The notes beneath the pieces were generated by a model. That model did no database searches. It had not been told where the DNA came from and saw only the letters and a list, made by a program, of their open reading frames with translations. Shown one piece after another: positions 38,936-50,000 of a stretch of DNA of 64,000 bases. A program made the translations under genes and the position numbers. The stretch is from Clostridia bacterium (GTDB lineage Bacteria > Bacillota > Clostridia > Christensenellales > CAG-1252): positions 65,093 through 129,092 of the forward strand of contig JAFPXC010000007.1 of the NCBI GenBank assembly GCA_017394805.1, given 5' to 3'. Within the stretch, counting starts at the first letter, position 1. Each line of letters starts with the position of its first letter.

Positions 38936-40174
38936 ATGAACCCATTTGAAACGAAAAGCAAATCCGTCAACGAATACTTTATGGATTGGAAGCGGTTGTC
39001 ACCCAAACCCTACGACAAAAACAAGGCTTCCCCCTACACCAAGGTGCGGCAGATATTGATGAACGGTACCGAGTTCGAGAGCAACTGGTTTTTGCACCAA
39101 TTCGCCCGCCACACCGCCGACAACGACCTTCGGCGCGCCATCGCCATCGTCCGTCAGCAGGAACAGCAACAGCAAAAGCGCCTTTCCGCCTTGAAACCCA
39201 CGGACGAGAATATTCTCGAGGTCACCATAGCCTACGAGCAGTTGGCGGTGGACCTTACCGCCATTCTCGCCCAGCGCGAGACCGACCAAAACAATATCAA
39301 CGCCCTCAATTTCGCCCTTTTGGAAGACTTCGACCACCTGTATCGCTTCGCCAATCTGCTCAAAATGGATTACGGCATAGACGCCGAGCGTTTGGTGGGC
39401 GGCTACACCGAGATCACCCCGGGGCGCCCCACCATCGCCGAACACCGTCTGGGCGCGGACAATGTGCGGTACAGTATGGACGGCAAAAAGGCCGAATTGT
39501 TCAGCATATTGGTGGGCAATATCATCACCGCCGCCGAACAGCAGACCATGAACTACTATATGAACGTGGGCGCGTTTTACCCCAACGACTACGGGCGCAA
39601 AATGTACGCCGAGATCGCCATGATAGAGGAAGAGCACGTCTCCCAATACGAGAGCCTCAAAGACCCCAATATGACCTGGCTTGCCTGTTGGGTGGCGCAC
39701 GAGTACACCGAGTGCTATCTCTACGCCTCTATGATGCAGGACGAGACCGATTCCCATATCCGCGCCATCTACGCCGAACACTACGAGATGGAAGTCGCCC
39801 ACCTCAAGATGGCTACCGAACTCTTGGCACGCTACGAGGGCAAGGACTTTTCGACCGTGTTGCCCACCGCCGACTTCCCCGAACTGCTGCGCTTCGGCGG
39901 CAACAAGGAGTATATTCGCCAAGTCCTCGCGGGCACCGTGTGGCTGACGGGGGAGAAAGAGGACTACGTTTCGGTCGCCGACCTCAAACCCAACAGCAAC
40001 TTCGCCATCTACCAATCCAAGGTCAACTCCGCGCCCAACCCTTCGCATACGGTCACCACGATGGCCATCAAGTCCTTGGGCGAGGACTACCGCTTCGAGG
40101 ACAGCCCCAACCCCGTCAAGGAGTTGCAGAGCCGCAAGCGGGACAACGTCACCGTCGGCCGCCCCGTGAAATAA
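38936..40174 (+). CDS. ferritin-like domain protein
   Basis: A 412-residue, mostly helical soluble protein. In the middle, EIAMIEEEHVSQYES and then HEYTECYLYAS, with AEHYEMEVAHLKMA after it, give two helix pairs with E-x-x-H patterns like those of a di-iron ferritin or rubrerythrin four-helix bundle (about residues 195-310). An N-terminal helical region contains a Gln-rich run (RQQEQQQQKR). No rubredoxin-type cysteines are present. The C-terminal 100 residues are unassigned. AAAGGAGAG precedes the ATG. A role in iron or oxidative stress handling is plausible but inferred from the motif only. Confidence 0.6.
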   Translation: MNPFETKSKSVNEYFMDWKRLSPKPYDKNKASPYTKVRQILMNGTEFESNWFLHQFARHTADNDLRRAIAIVRQQEQQQQKRLSALKPTDENILEVTIAYEQLAVDLTAILAQRETDQNNINALNFALLEDFDHLYRFANLLKMDYGIDAERLVGGYTEITPGRPTIAEHRLGADNVRYSMDGKKAELFSILVGNIITAAEQQTMNYYMNVGAFYPNDYGRKMYAEIAMIEEEHVSQYESLKDPNMTWLACWVAHEYTECYLYASMMQDETDSHIRAIYAEHYEMEVAHLKMATELLARYEGKDFSTVLPTADFPELLRFGGNKEYIRQVLAGTVWLTGEKEDYVSVADLKPNSNFAIYQSKVNSAPNPSHTVTTMAIKSLGEDYRFEDSPNPVKELQSRKRDNVTVGRPVK

Positions 40175-40337
40175 CGGCGTGTGAAATGAGCGATTGAGCG
40201 CGAATCCGCTCTTTCGCTCGCGTCACGTACGCGTGGTACGTTAGGCGCTCAACTCATTCGTTTGAATCCGCGCTCCCTCATCTCATTTGACACGCCGTTG
40301 GGAGCAAGGGAGCAAGCGTATTGTGTGAAATGAGCGA
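40174..40337. repeat. long imperfect inverted repeat with a repeated end
   Basis: ACGGCGTGTGAAATGAG (40174-40190) recurs inverted at 40282-40298 with one mismatch. The word GTGTGAAATGAGCGA at 40179-40193 occurs again directly at 40323-40337. The enclosed bases hold smaller palindromes such as GTACGCGTGGTAC. The left arm overlaps the last codon of the ferritin-like gene. Confidence 0.8.
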
Positions 40338-40396
40338 CCTCGCCGCATTCGGGCTGTTTGCTTGCCCCGTTTGCTTTGCGTTCGTCCGACAAAGTA

Positions 40397-40425
40397 TTGA
40401 TTTTGCGCGTTCGATATGGTACAAT
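40397..40425 (+). promoter_or_regulatory. promoter of the MBG-repeat protein gene
   Basis: TTGATT (40397-40402), 17 bases, TACAAT (40420-40425). The first ATG of the gene is seven bases after the -10 box. Confidence 0.6.
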
Positions 40426-40431
40426 ATGCGT

Positions 40432-42141
40432 ATGAAACGCATTATGGTAGCGCATAGAACCCATCGCGGCGTTGTGCTCGGCCGATATGCCGACGCGCGT
40501 CTTTCGATAGGCCATATCCTTGCTTTCGTCGTCGCCGTTTTGGCGGCGGCGGTATATTTTGTGTTCGGTGGGGGGCTGTTGGCCGCCGCCGATCCCGTGC
40601 CCGCCGTCACCCTCGCTACGAACGGTTGGACGTACGACGGCACGGCGCACGCCGTCGTGGAGGTGGCCGAGGGGTATGCGGGCGCTTATGCCGTTACCTA
40701 TTACGCCGCAGACCGAGAGACCGTCGTCACCGCCGACGCCATAGTCGGGGCGGGCGTCTATTACGTATCCGTCGAGGCCGAGGCCGAGGGGGATTACGCG
40801 GCGGTCACCATAAATCGCGCTCCCGTCACCATAACCCCTCGTCCCATCACGGTGGAGATATCTCCCGCTATGAGCGTGTACGGGGAGCCCGTTGCTCCCC
40901 TTTCGGCCGCCGTTGCCAAGGGCAACTGCATAGAGGGCGACGCCACACCGTACGCCTTGTCCGTTGACGTCACGCCCACCTCGCCCGTGGGTGCTTACGA
41001 CGTGGCGGGCGCGGTGGTCGATTCCAATTACGCCATCGCGTTTACGGGGTGCGTCGGGGCCTATTCCGTCACCCCGCGTTTGCTGTCCCTCGCGTGGGAT
41101 GGTATCGAATTCGTATATGACGGTACCCCCCATTTGCCTACCGCGCTCTTCGGGAACGTCGTAGAAGGGGACGTACTCGCGCCCGTCCTATCGGGCACGG
41201 CCACCAACGCGGGCGTGTACACCGCCACCGTCCTTTCGGCGGGCAACTCCAACTATGCTTTGCCCACCCGCGTTAGCACGGGCTTCCGCATCGACAAGGC
41301 CGAGGCCACCTTCGATTTGTCGGGGGCCGTTACCGAATTTCGCTACACGGGCGAGACTTTTTCGCTGTCGGGCGTAGTCACCTCGGGTCCCACCGCTTAC
41401 GAGGGGCTCAACGCTTTCCGTGAGGTAGGCGTCTACGAGGTCACGGTCGTATCGGCCGCCACGCCCAACTACTACGAGGGGCGTATGACCGTCACCGTCA
41501 CCGTGCGGGAGATGGCGCCCACCGTGGACGAAGCCACGGGCGCTTTGGCCTATCGCAAGGTGTTACATCCCGACGAGGCCGCCACTACGGGCGCGGATAT
41601 GACCGCCGTATTTCTCAACGCGTACACCGAGGCGAGCGACACCCCCGCCATGCTCACCGCTCTCGTGGGCGACGTTACGCTTACTTTCGACGCCGCCGCC
41701 ATCGCCGCTTTGGCGGGCAACGACGTGCGGCTCTATTGGCGCACCGTTTCGCCCTCGTCCGACCGCGCCGCCGACTACCCCGTCGTAGACGGCGCGCGCC
41801 TTTTCCTGGACGTAGCCGTAGAGCCTGCCGACCTCGGCAAGGGCACCGTCACCGTTTCCTTCCCCTTCCGCTACACCGCGCACAAAAACGAGGCCCTCAA
41901 GGTCTACGCCCTTACGGACGAAGGGGAGTGGGTGGATTGTCACGCCACCCGCCGAGACGGTCGCCTCACCTTTGCCGCCGACCGCCTTACCCGCTTCGTC
42001 GTGCTCACCGAGCCGAAGTTGTCGTCGGGAGCCGTGGCGGGGCTCGTCGTGGGGTGCGTCGTCGGCGGACTTGCGCTTATGTTCGCTATCTATTTCTTCC
42101 TCGTCCGTCCCTTTGCCCGCAAATCGCTGACCGAAAAATAA
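40432..42141 (+). CDS. MBG-domain repeat surface protein with C-terminal membrane anchor
   Basis: A 569-residue exported protein. An N-terminal basic start and hydrophobic segment (about residues 25-50, ending GGLLAAADP) form a signal peptide or anchor. The body holds several beta-rich repeats of about 80 residues in the MBG/YDG style: WTYDGTAHAVVEVAEGY, ITPRPITVEISPAMSVYGE, VTPRLLSLAWDGIEFVYDG and ATFDLSGAVTEFRYTG, each ending in a GxYxVxV strand. A non-repeat region follows, then a C-terminal membrane segment (VAGLVVGCVVGGLALMFAIYF) and a short basic tail. There is no LPXTG motif. Such proteins are cell-surface adhesin-like. Start chosen as the first ATG after the promoter; no ribosome site is seen. 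Confidence 0.75.
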   Translation: MKRIMVAHRTHRGVVLGRYADARLSIGHILAFVVAVLAAAVYFVFGGGLLAAADPVPAVTLATNGWTYDGTAHAVVEVAEGYAGAYAVTYYAADRETVVTADAIVGAGVYYVSVEAEAEGDYAAVTINRAPVTITPRPITVEISPAMSVYGEPVAPLSAAVAKGNCIEGDATPYALSVDVTPTSPVGAYDVAGAVVDSNYAIAFTGCVGAYSVTPRLLSLAWDGIEFVYDGTPHLPTALFGNVVEGDVLAPVLSGTATNAGVYTATVLSAGNSNYALPTRVSTGFRIDKAEATFDLSGAVTEFRYTGETFSLSGVVTSGPTAYEGLNAFREVGVYEVTVVSAATPNYYEGRMTVTVTVREMAPTVDEATGALAYRKVLHPDEAATTGADMTAVFLNAYTEASDTPAMLTALVGDVTLTFDAAAIAALAGNDVRLYWRTVSPSSDRAADYPVVDGARLFLDVAVEPADLGKGTVTVSFPFRYTAHKNEALKVYALTDEGEWVDCHATRRDGRLTFAADRLTRFVVLTEPKLSSGAVAGLVVGCVVGGLALMFAIYFFLVRPFARKSLTEK

Positions 42142-42160
42142 CGCGCTATTGCACGCCGTT

Positions 42161-42204
42161 AAGAAAAAAGACCTCTTCGGTGCACCCGAAAAGGTCTCTT
42201 TTTT
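42161..42204. terminator. bidirectional terminator
   Basis: AAGAAAAAAGACCTCTTCGG and CCCGAAAAGGTCTCTTTTTT (42185-42204) pair around TGCA. T-runs stand on both strands. It ends the MBG-protein gene and can also stop readthrough from the M18 aminopeptidase on the other strand. Confidence 0.82.
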
Positions 42205-42205
42205 A

Positions 42206-42363
42206 TCCACAACTTAATTACGCGCATTGCGCGTCCACAACCCGACGTTGAGGTCTTTCGACTTCGTCGTCTTGACGACTGCGCTCAAGACGGCGCGTTG
42301 CGCCAATTTCACCCGCTCGCGGTTCGAGCGGATTTATCCCAAGGCTATGCCTTGAATTTCTCC
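42206..42363. repeat. mixed hairpin-and-linker array
   Basis: TCCACAAC (42206 and 42234) brackets ACGCGC-ATT-GCGCGT (42220-42234). Then come GGCGC-GTT-GCGCC (42292-42304), AATTTCAC, CCGCTCG-CGGTT-CGAGCGG (42313-42331), ATTTATCC, CAAGGC-TAT-GCCTTG (42340-42354) and AATTTCTCC. The last linkers are variants of the reverse complement of GGGAGAAAT. Noncoding. Confidence 0.8.
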
Positions 42364-42374
42364 GTCGTTTTTGG

Positions 42375-43739
42375 CTATTTCAAGAACGCCGAAAACGCCT
42401 TATGCGCTTGCCACACGTCCACTTTGGCGATGAGCTCATAGGGCGCGTGCATACTCAGCACGGGCACGCCCAAGTCCACGGTGTCGATATTCCAGTTGGA
42501 CAAGAACTTGGCCACGGTGCCGCCGCCGCCCAAATCGGTGCGGCCGAGTTCGCCCGTTTGCCATATGATGTTGTCACGATCGAATACCCCACGTAGGTAG
42601 GCAATGTATTCCGCGGACGCGTCGTTGGAGCCGGATTTGCCGCGTGCGCCCGTGAACTTGTTCATCGCCACGCCGTACCCCGCGAAAGAGGCGTTGCGCT
42701 TCTCGAAGGCCTCTTTGTAGTTGGGGTCGTAAGCGGCGGTCACGTCGGCCGACAGGCACTTGCTGTGCTCGCGCAGCACCCAGGACGACACGCCGTATCC
42801 TTGCGCTATGCAGTCCATAATGTCTTTCAAGAGTACGCTCTGCATACCCGTCGCGCCTTCCGAGCCGATCTCTTCTTTGTCTGCCAAAATGGTCAGCACG
42901 GTCTGGTCGGTCTCGGTCTCGATGGTGGCGGTCACTTCGGGGTAGGCGCACACGCGGTCGTCGTGCCCGTAGGCCGCGATGAAAGCGCGGTCGAAGCCCA
43001 CGTCCTTGGGTTTGTAGGCGGGCACCACCTCGATCTCGGCGGACAGGAAGTCCTCTTCCACGATGCCGTACAGCTCGTTGAGGTAGGTGAGGATATTCGC
43101 CTTGACCGCGTCCTTTTCCTCGTCCAAAGCGGGAATGCCGCCCACTATTACGTTGAGGTTTTCGGCAGGGAACGCCGAACTGACGGGCTTGGTGACGATC
43201 TCTTGCGAGAGGTGGGGCAATAGGTCGGTGATATAGAAGACGGGATCGTCCTCCGCTTCGCCTACGTTGACCGTGATCTTCTCCCCGTTTTTCAGCACGA
43301 TCACGCCGTGCAGGGCCAAGGGAATGGTCAGCCATTGATACTTTTTGATGCCGCCGTAGTAGTGCGTTTTGAGGTAGGCGATGTCGCTCTCCTCGTAGAG
43401 GGGCACCTGCTTGAGGTCCAAGCGGGGGCTGTCCACGTGCGCTACCAAGATGCGAATGCCCTCTTTTGCCACGTCGGCCTTGCCCGCCTTGATGATGAAC
43501 AGGCACTTGCCGCGGTTGTTGTAGTACAATTTGTCGCCCGCTTTGATCTTGTCGCCCAGGGTATAGGCTTTATACCCCGCTTTCTCCACCATTTCCACGG
43601 TCTCTTGCACCACTTCGCGCTCGGTCTTGCCGGCGGCCAAGTAGGCCTTGTAGCCCTCGGCGTAGGCGTTTATTTTTGCCCGTTCCTCGGCCGAGTCCAC
43701 GTTGTTGGCGTTGGTTCTCTTATACGTTAAATCACTCAT
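42375..43739 (-). CDS. apeA: M18 family aminopeptidase
   Basis: A 454-residue cytoplasmic zinc aminopeptidase. ILVAHVDSPRLDLKQVPLYE near residue 97 holds the first metal-binding histidine and aspartate, ILADKEEIGSEGATGMQS near 280 the catalytic glutamates, and VLSMHAPYELIAKVDVWQA near 430 the last histidine. These are the conserved motifs of the M18 group, which removes acidic or neutral residues from peptide N-termini. Length agrees with the family. The ATG has AGAGGTGAAC upstream on the minus strand. Confidence 0.9.
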   Translation of the reverse strand: MSDLTYKRTNANNVDSAEERAKINAYAEGYKAYLAAGKTEREVVQETVEMVEKAGYKAYTLGDKIKAGDKLYYNNRGKCLFIIKAGKADVAKEGIRILVAHVDSPRLDLKQVPLYEESDIAYLKTHYYGGIKKYQWLTIPLALHGVIVLKNGEKITVNVGEAEDDPVFYITDLLPHLSQEIVTKPVSSAFPAENLNVIVGGIPALDEEKDAVKANILTYLNELYGIVEEDFLSAEIEVVPAYKPKDVGFDRAFIAAYGHDDRVCAYPEVTATIETETDQTVLTILADKEEIGSEGATGMQSVLLKDIMDCIAQGYGVSSWVLREHSKCLSADVTAAYDPNYKEAFEKRNASFAGYGVAMNKFTGARGKSGSNDASAEYIAYLRGVFDRDNIIWQTGELGRTDLGGGGTVAKFLSNWNIDTVDLGVPVLSMHAPYELIAKVDVWQAHKAFSAFLK

Positions 43740-44095
43740 AGTTCACCTCTTTCGCCGCCCGCAGGCGGACAGTATTCTATCTCCACAGTAGCACAAAGGG
43801 GCGCGTCGTGTCAAGCGAGTGGCAAATATGGATTTCTCCCAAGGCTGTTCCTTGGATTTGTCCGCGCCTACGGTGCGCTCACGCGGCGCGAGAGGGCAGA
43901 AGCGGGCAGAGGTATAATTAAATCAAATAGTCCGATTAAAAATATTTTTGTAGACATCATCACTTGTGATGATATGCGCGCGGTGGTGCGTATGATAGAA
44001 TAGAGGTATTATAATGGCTACGCTCTATTATATTTTCGCGCGATGCGGGTGCACGCGACGGGAAAAGCGAAAGGGCGGGCCGAAAAGGAGATACT
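43740..44095. other. 356-bp intergenic region with two promoters and hairpin units
   Basis: It holds, from left to right, the minus-strand promoter of the aminopeptidase (43785-43814), GGATTTCTCC and GGATTTGTCC linkers around the hairpin CAAGG-CTGTT-CCTTG (43830-43863), the palindrome ATCATCAC-TT-GTGATGAT (43956-43973) leading into GATAT, a plus-strand TATAAT at 44010-44015, and the ribosome site AAAAGGAGATACT of the giant gene. No gene is seen. Confidence 0.7.
43785..43814 (-). promoter_or_regulatory. promoter of the M18 aminopeptidase gene
   Basis: On the minus strand TTGACA (43809-43814), 18 bases, TACTGT (43785-43790), about 45 bases before the start codon. Confidence 0.55.
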
Positions 44096-47000
44096 ATGAG
44101 TCATAAGCGCACATCGAAAGCCTTATCCATCGGCATTGCGATACTGCTCGTATTGACGCTCGTGGTCCTCTGCGCCTGTAACGACAAAAACGACGGCAAC
44201 AAGACGAACACCGAATTTACCGTGTCCTTCTACGTCGACGGCGCAGTCTATCAGACCATCAGCACCACTACGGGCGCGATAACGCTGCCCACCAATCCCA
44301 CCAAAGAGGGCTACGTCTTCGCGGGTTGGTACATAGACGACGGCACCTTCCTGACCGCCTTCTCGGCGGACAGCGTGAAGGCCAACCTCAAAGTCTACGC
44401 CAAGTGGACGCCCGCGGGCGAGACCCCGGGCGGCGACACGCCGGGCGGCAACGATAATCCGGGCGGCGGCGACACCCCGGGCGGCGACACGCCGGGCGGC
44501 GATACCCCCGCCAAATCTTCCGACGTCACCCTCGCCATCACGGGCTTCGAGATGACGGGCGACGCCTTCGCGGTGGAACTCGGCAACGCCGTAACGACGG
44601 TTGACCTCACGCCCATCGCCACGGTGGCCGCCAAGAGCACCATCGCGGTCTATAGCGACGAGGCCTGCACCACCTCGGTGGAGGGCGCCATCGCGCTCGC
44701 CGAGGGCAACAACACCTTCTACGTCAAGGTGACCGCCGAGGACGGCACCGCCAAGACGTACGTCGTGACGGCCTACCGCAAGCACCTCTACACCCTTACG
44801 CTCGACGCGGGCGTGGGCGATGCCGCTACTTTGCAGGTAGAGGAAGGCTCGGTGGTGAGCGCCCCCGGTTGCTCTGCCACCAAGGCGGGCTACGTCTTCG
44901 CGGGGTGGAACTACGACTTCACCGCTCCCGTGACGGCCTCCGCCACCGTGACCGCCAAATGGACGGCCAAACGCATCGCCGTCAAGTTCGACGTGGATGG
45001 CATTGACGACGCCGAAATCGTCTTCGGCGCCACCGACTACGCCTTTGCGCCCGCCGCCAAGACGGGATATACCTTCGGCGGTTGGTCGTACGGCGGCACC
45101 GCCTACACGGACGCCACCGGTCAAGGCGTCAAGGCGTGGGATATCGACGAGGCCGAGGTGACCTTGGTCGCCATTTGGACGGCGAAAACCTACGACCTGA
45201 CCTTCGAGAACGACGTATGCGATTCCATCAAAGTGACTTACGGCGAGTCCATGCCCGCCATTTCCTACTCGCCCTACAAAGAGGGCTACCTCTTCGACGG
45301 TTTGGGCGTAGGCGGCGTGAAATACTACAACGCCGACTTCACTTCCGCGCACGTCTGGGACATCGACCGCAACGACGTGGTTATGCAAGAGTTGTGGGTA
45401 GCGGGCGGCTACTACGTGTGGTTGGCCCCCGACAACGGGGAAGACGCTTACAAAGTCGCCCTCGTCTACGGTGAGAATTACACCATCACCCCGCCCACCC
45501 GCACGGGTTACGACTTCGCGGGTTGGTACGCGGGTGACGACCAACTGACGGACGCCGAGGGCAACTCCCTTGCGCCCTCTTCCGTCAAGGACAGCAGTTG
45601 GACCTTCGTCGCCCACTGGACGGCGCACGTCATCACCGTCAAGTTCAATGCCAACGGCTCCAATACGAGCGTGATGCCCACCACCGTGACCTACGGTTCG
45701 ACGGAGTTTAGTTTTCCCGCCATCACCCGCGCGGGCTACGTCTTCGGGGGCTGGTACGTAGGCGACGTACAATACGCCAGCCTCGTGGGTGCGCCTATGC
45801 GTCAATGGGACCTCGATGAGGAGACCACCTTGACGGCCAAATGGACGCCCGTGGTCGTGACCGTCCACTTCGACAACAACGGCGGTGTGGACGCCGCGTT
45901 TGATAGAGAGGCCACCTTCGACGCGGCTTTGCCCGCGTTGACCGTTGCGCCCACACGCACGGGCTACCAATTCTACGGCTATTGGACCGCGTCCGCTTTG
46001 AACGAGGGCACCTGCGTCTACGGCACCAACCTCGCGGCGCGTACCGAACGCAGCACCTATACCGAAGACCTCACGCTCTACGCGCAATGGCAACCCATCC
46101 AAGTGACGGTGTCTCTCCGAATCGACGATGAGAGCGATCCTTTGGGCACCGCCACCGCCACCTACGGCGAGAAGATGCCCGACCTCGACTTCGCCATGCC
46201 CACCAAAGACGGCTACGTCTTCACCGGTTTCTGGACCAACGGCATCAAATACTACAACGCGGACGGCACGGGCGCGGCAATCGGCTACTTCACCACCGCG
46301 GTCAACCTCTATGCACAATGGAAGAACGGCGTGTACTTCGTCAAGTTCGACGCCAACGGCGCGACTGCGGGCACGATGGTCGACCAAGAGGTCGAGTGCG
46401 ACGTGACGGCTACGCTGGACGGAAACTTATATTCCAAGACGGGTTACACCTTCGCGGGGTGGAACACCGAGGCCGACGGCACGGGCAACGCCTACGCCGA
46501 TGAGGCCGAGGTGAAAGACCTCGCCGCAAACGGCGGCACCTTCACGCTCTACGCGCAATGGACCGCTAACCAATACGCCGTATCCTTCGACGCCAACGGC
46601 GGCGAGGGCACGCAAGCCTCGACTACCGCCACCTACGACGCGGCTATGCCCGCCATTGTGGTGGGTGTAAGCCGTACGGGCTACACCTTCGGCGGCTACT
46701 ATCTGGACGATGTCAAATACTACAACGCGGACGGCAGTTCGGCCAAGGCATGGGACGTGTCGGGCAGCGCTTCGTTGCTCGCCAAGTGGACGGCCAACAC
46801 CACCACCGTATCCTTCAACGCCAACGGCGGCGAGGGCGAGCAGGCCTCGGTCACCGCGACCTACGCCACGGATATGCCCGCCGTTACGCTCGGCTTCGTG
46901 CGCACGGGCTACACCTTCGCGGGCTACTTCGACGCGGCTGAGGGCGGCGCCAAATACTACACGTCTACGGGCTACTCCTACCACAGTTGGGACAAGGACG

Positions 47001-50000
47001 CGGCTGCCGTGACGTTGTACGCGCAATGGACACCCAACGCCTTCGTCATTACCTTCAACTTCAACAACGCGACGACGGGTGGCACCCAAAGCGTGAGCGC
47101 CACCTATGCGGCGGGTATGCCGCCTATCCCCGTTTTGCCCACCAAGACGGGCTACAATTTCCTCGGCTACTTCGACGCGATCGAAGGCGGCACCAAATAC
47201 TACAACGCGGACGGCAGTTCGGCCAAGGCCTGGGATAAGGCGGAGGGCGCTTCGCTCTACGCGCATTGGCAGGTCATCACCACCACCGTCGTCTTTGACG
47301 TGCAGGGCGGCGTGGGCGAGCAAGCGGACATCACCGCGACCTACGGCCAGCCTTTGCCTAACCTCGAGGAGATAACCGTCGACCGTCAATACTACCGCCT
47401 TGCGGGTTGGTACACTTCGCCCAACGGGCAGGGCACGCAATTCTACAACGGCGAGGGCGTTTCCACGGGCGTCATCTGGACGTATACCGTCAACGCCACC
47501 CTCTACGCCTATTGGATAGACGGCTATTATACGATACAATACAACGCCAACTGTGCCGAGTACTACGGCAGCATGAGCGACAGGAACGCGCGTTGCAACC
47601 AAAACTTCAATTTGAACAGTCTTAATCTCAGTCGCACGGGTTACGACTTCGTGGAATGGAATACCGCGGCGGACGGCTCGGGCACGTCTTACGCAGACGG
47701 CGCCTTGATCGATACCAACTTGGCGGACGACGGGGAGACCGTCACCTTGTACGCCATTTGGCAGGGCAAAACCTACACCTCGGCGGCGTATCCCATCTAC
47801 GGCGAGTGGGACGTCACGTTCGACCTCAACTACGAGAACCCCGACTTCGACGCGCCCGACGTCCAACACGTGACGCCCGCCACGGGGCTTCGGTACGTGC
47901 GCCCCTCGGGCGACCGCGAGGGCTACTACTTCGCGGGCTGGTACACCAATCCCGAATGCACCAACTACTACTACTTTTATAACACCATCTACGAGAATAA
48001 GACCTTGTACGCCAAGTGGGTGGAGAGAACGAGCGTGAGCTACTCCGCGTATACGCCTATCCATCGCGACGGCACCTACGACATCACCCTCACCAACGCG
48101 GATCAGTCCTTCGCGGTGTACGTCGTGGGCGACTGCTATCTCGAGGTGAGTGCGGGCAAGAACGCGCGCATCTACATTTCGGGCAATTCCTATAACTATG
48201 GTAGTTACTACGTTTATGCCTATAAAGGCTACACGTACGCCATACAAATCCGCGCTTACGAAGACAGCGAGGAATATTTGGGCGATACCACCTTTACGGT
48301 GAAGATGACGCCCCGCGCGGACGGCCGCACGAAGGAGAACACCTTTGCGACTTCCGTGATCTACGGCTCGCCCGTAGAACTCGGCGTACCCGAGGCGGAG
48401 GGCTACACCTTCGGAGGTTGGTACTCCAGCGAGAACGGCCAAGGCTACCAATACGTGGACGGCGAAGGCAACGCGGTGACCAACTGGAACTACGACTACA
48501 ACCACGCCATCTACGCCTACTGGATCGGCAACGAGTACACCGTGACCTTGAACGACAACGGCGGCACGGGCGGCCAAGGCGAAGTGACCGCCACTTTCGG
48601 CCGCATGATGCCCGACCTCGAGACCGTGCCCACCCGCGAGGACTTCGACTTCATGGGCTATGCTTTAGAGCAATCGGCCCTCGACTATACCTACTACTAT
48701 AACGAGGGCGGCAACGCTTACAGCGGCAAACTGTGGAACTTGACGGACGGCGTTACCCTCTACGCCAGCTGGACGGCGGCACCCTACAAGGTGATATTCG
48801 ACGGCAACGGCTCCACGGGCGGCGGCACCGAGACCGAACAGACCCACTACCGCAATCAGACCAAGAACTTGGCAAACGTCGGCTTCAGCAAGACGGGCTA
48901 CAGTTTTGTGGAATGGAACACCAAAGCGGACGGCTCGGGTACCTCGTACACCAACTATCAATCGGTAACCAACCTTGCCTCGGCGCACGGCGAGATACGC
49001 CTGTATGCCATCTGGTCCGCCAACTCCTACACCGTTACGCCCGACTACAACGTCAAACCCTCGCACACCGTCACGTTCGACCTCAACGGTTGGGCGGAGG
49101 GCGAAGTGCCCGAGGCGCAGGTGATCACGCCCGCTCAAGGGCTTATGCTTCCCACCCTCGTGCGCGACGGCTATGAGCTCTGCGGTTGGTACGACAACGC
49201 GGAATGCACGGGCGAAGAGTACGATATGAGCGTCACCCACGACGACGACGTCACCTTGTACGCCAAGTGGCGCGTCGCCACCTACGCGGGCGAGGAACCC
49301 TTGGTCTATATCGACGACGAGGTGGAGGTGACCTTCGACGGCACGCAAAGCCGCGCCGACGACGCGACCGTCCTTGCGACCTGTCCTCTCTACGCCTTCG
49401 TGGCGCCCGCCACCATGCGGGTGTACTTCGAGTCCTTCGTTTCGGACGGCGACACCTACGGCTATCTCTTCAACAGCGAAAAGGTGAAAGTAGCCTCTGA
49501 CGACGACGGCGCGGGCAACCGCAACTTCCGCATCTCCTACACCGTGACCGCGGGCGCCGTGTACTACGTAGCCGTGTGTCCGTATAGCGCGGGCGCCGAG
49601 TGGGCCACCCACCTCAAGGTATATGCCGCTACGGGTGCTCTGCACACCTCGAGAACCCTTGCGGGCGAGTCGGTGACCTACGACGACGACTTCACCATCA
49701 CGGTACCCGAAGTGACGGGTTACGAGTTCCTCGGCTGGTACGACCAAATCAACGGGCAGGGTACGCAATATACCGATGAAACGGGCGCGAGCGTGCGCAC
49801 GTGGGACAAGGCCTCCGACACCACCTTGTACGCCTATTGGCAAGTGGGCGTTTACGACGTGACCTTCGACGCCAACGGCGGCACGGGTACGCAGGCCAAG
49901 GTGGAGGCCACCTTTGCCGAGGCGATGCCCGCTGTGACCGTGGCCCTGTCGCGTGAAAGCTACGTCTTCGTCGGTTACTTCGACGCGGCCGAGGGCGGCA

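Noticed and set aside
44123-46387. A 754-codon open frame on the minus strand opposite the giant lipoprotein, and other antisense frames of 650-716 codons there
   Set aside because: They are mirror images of the repetitive GC-rich coding strand, have no ribosome sites, and their composition (His, Arg, Gly, Val) is that of an antisense reading.
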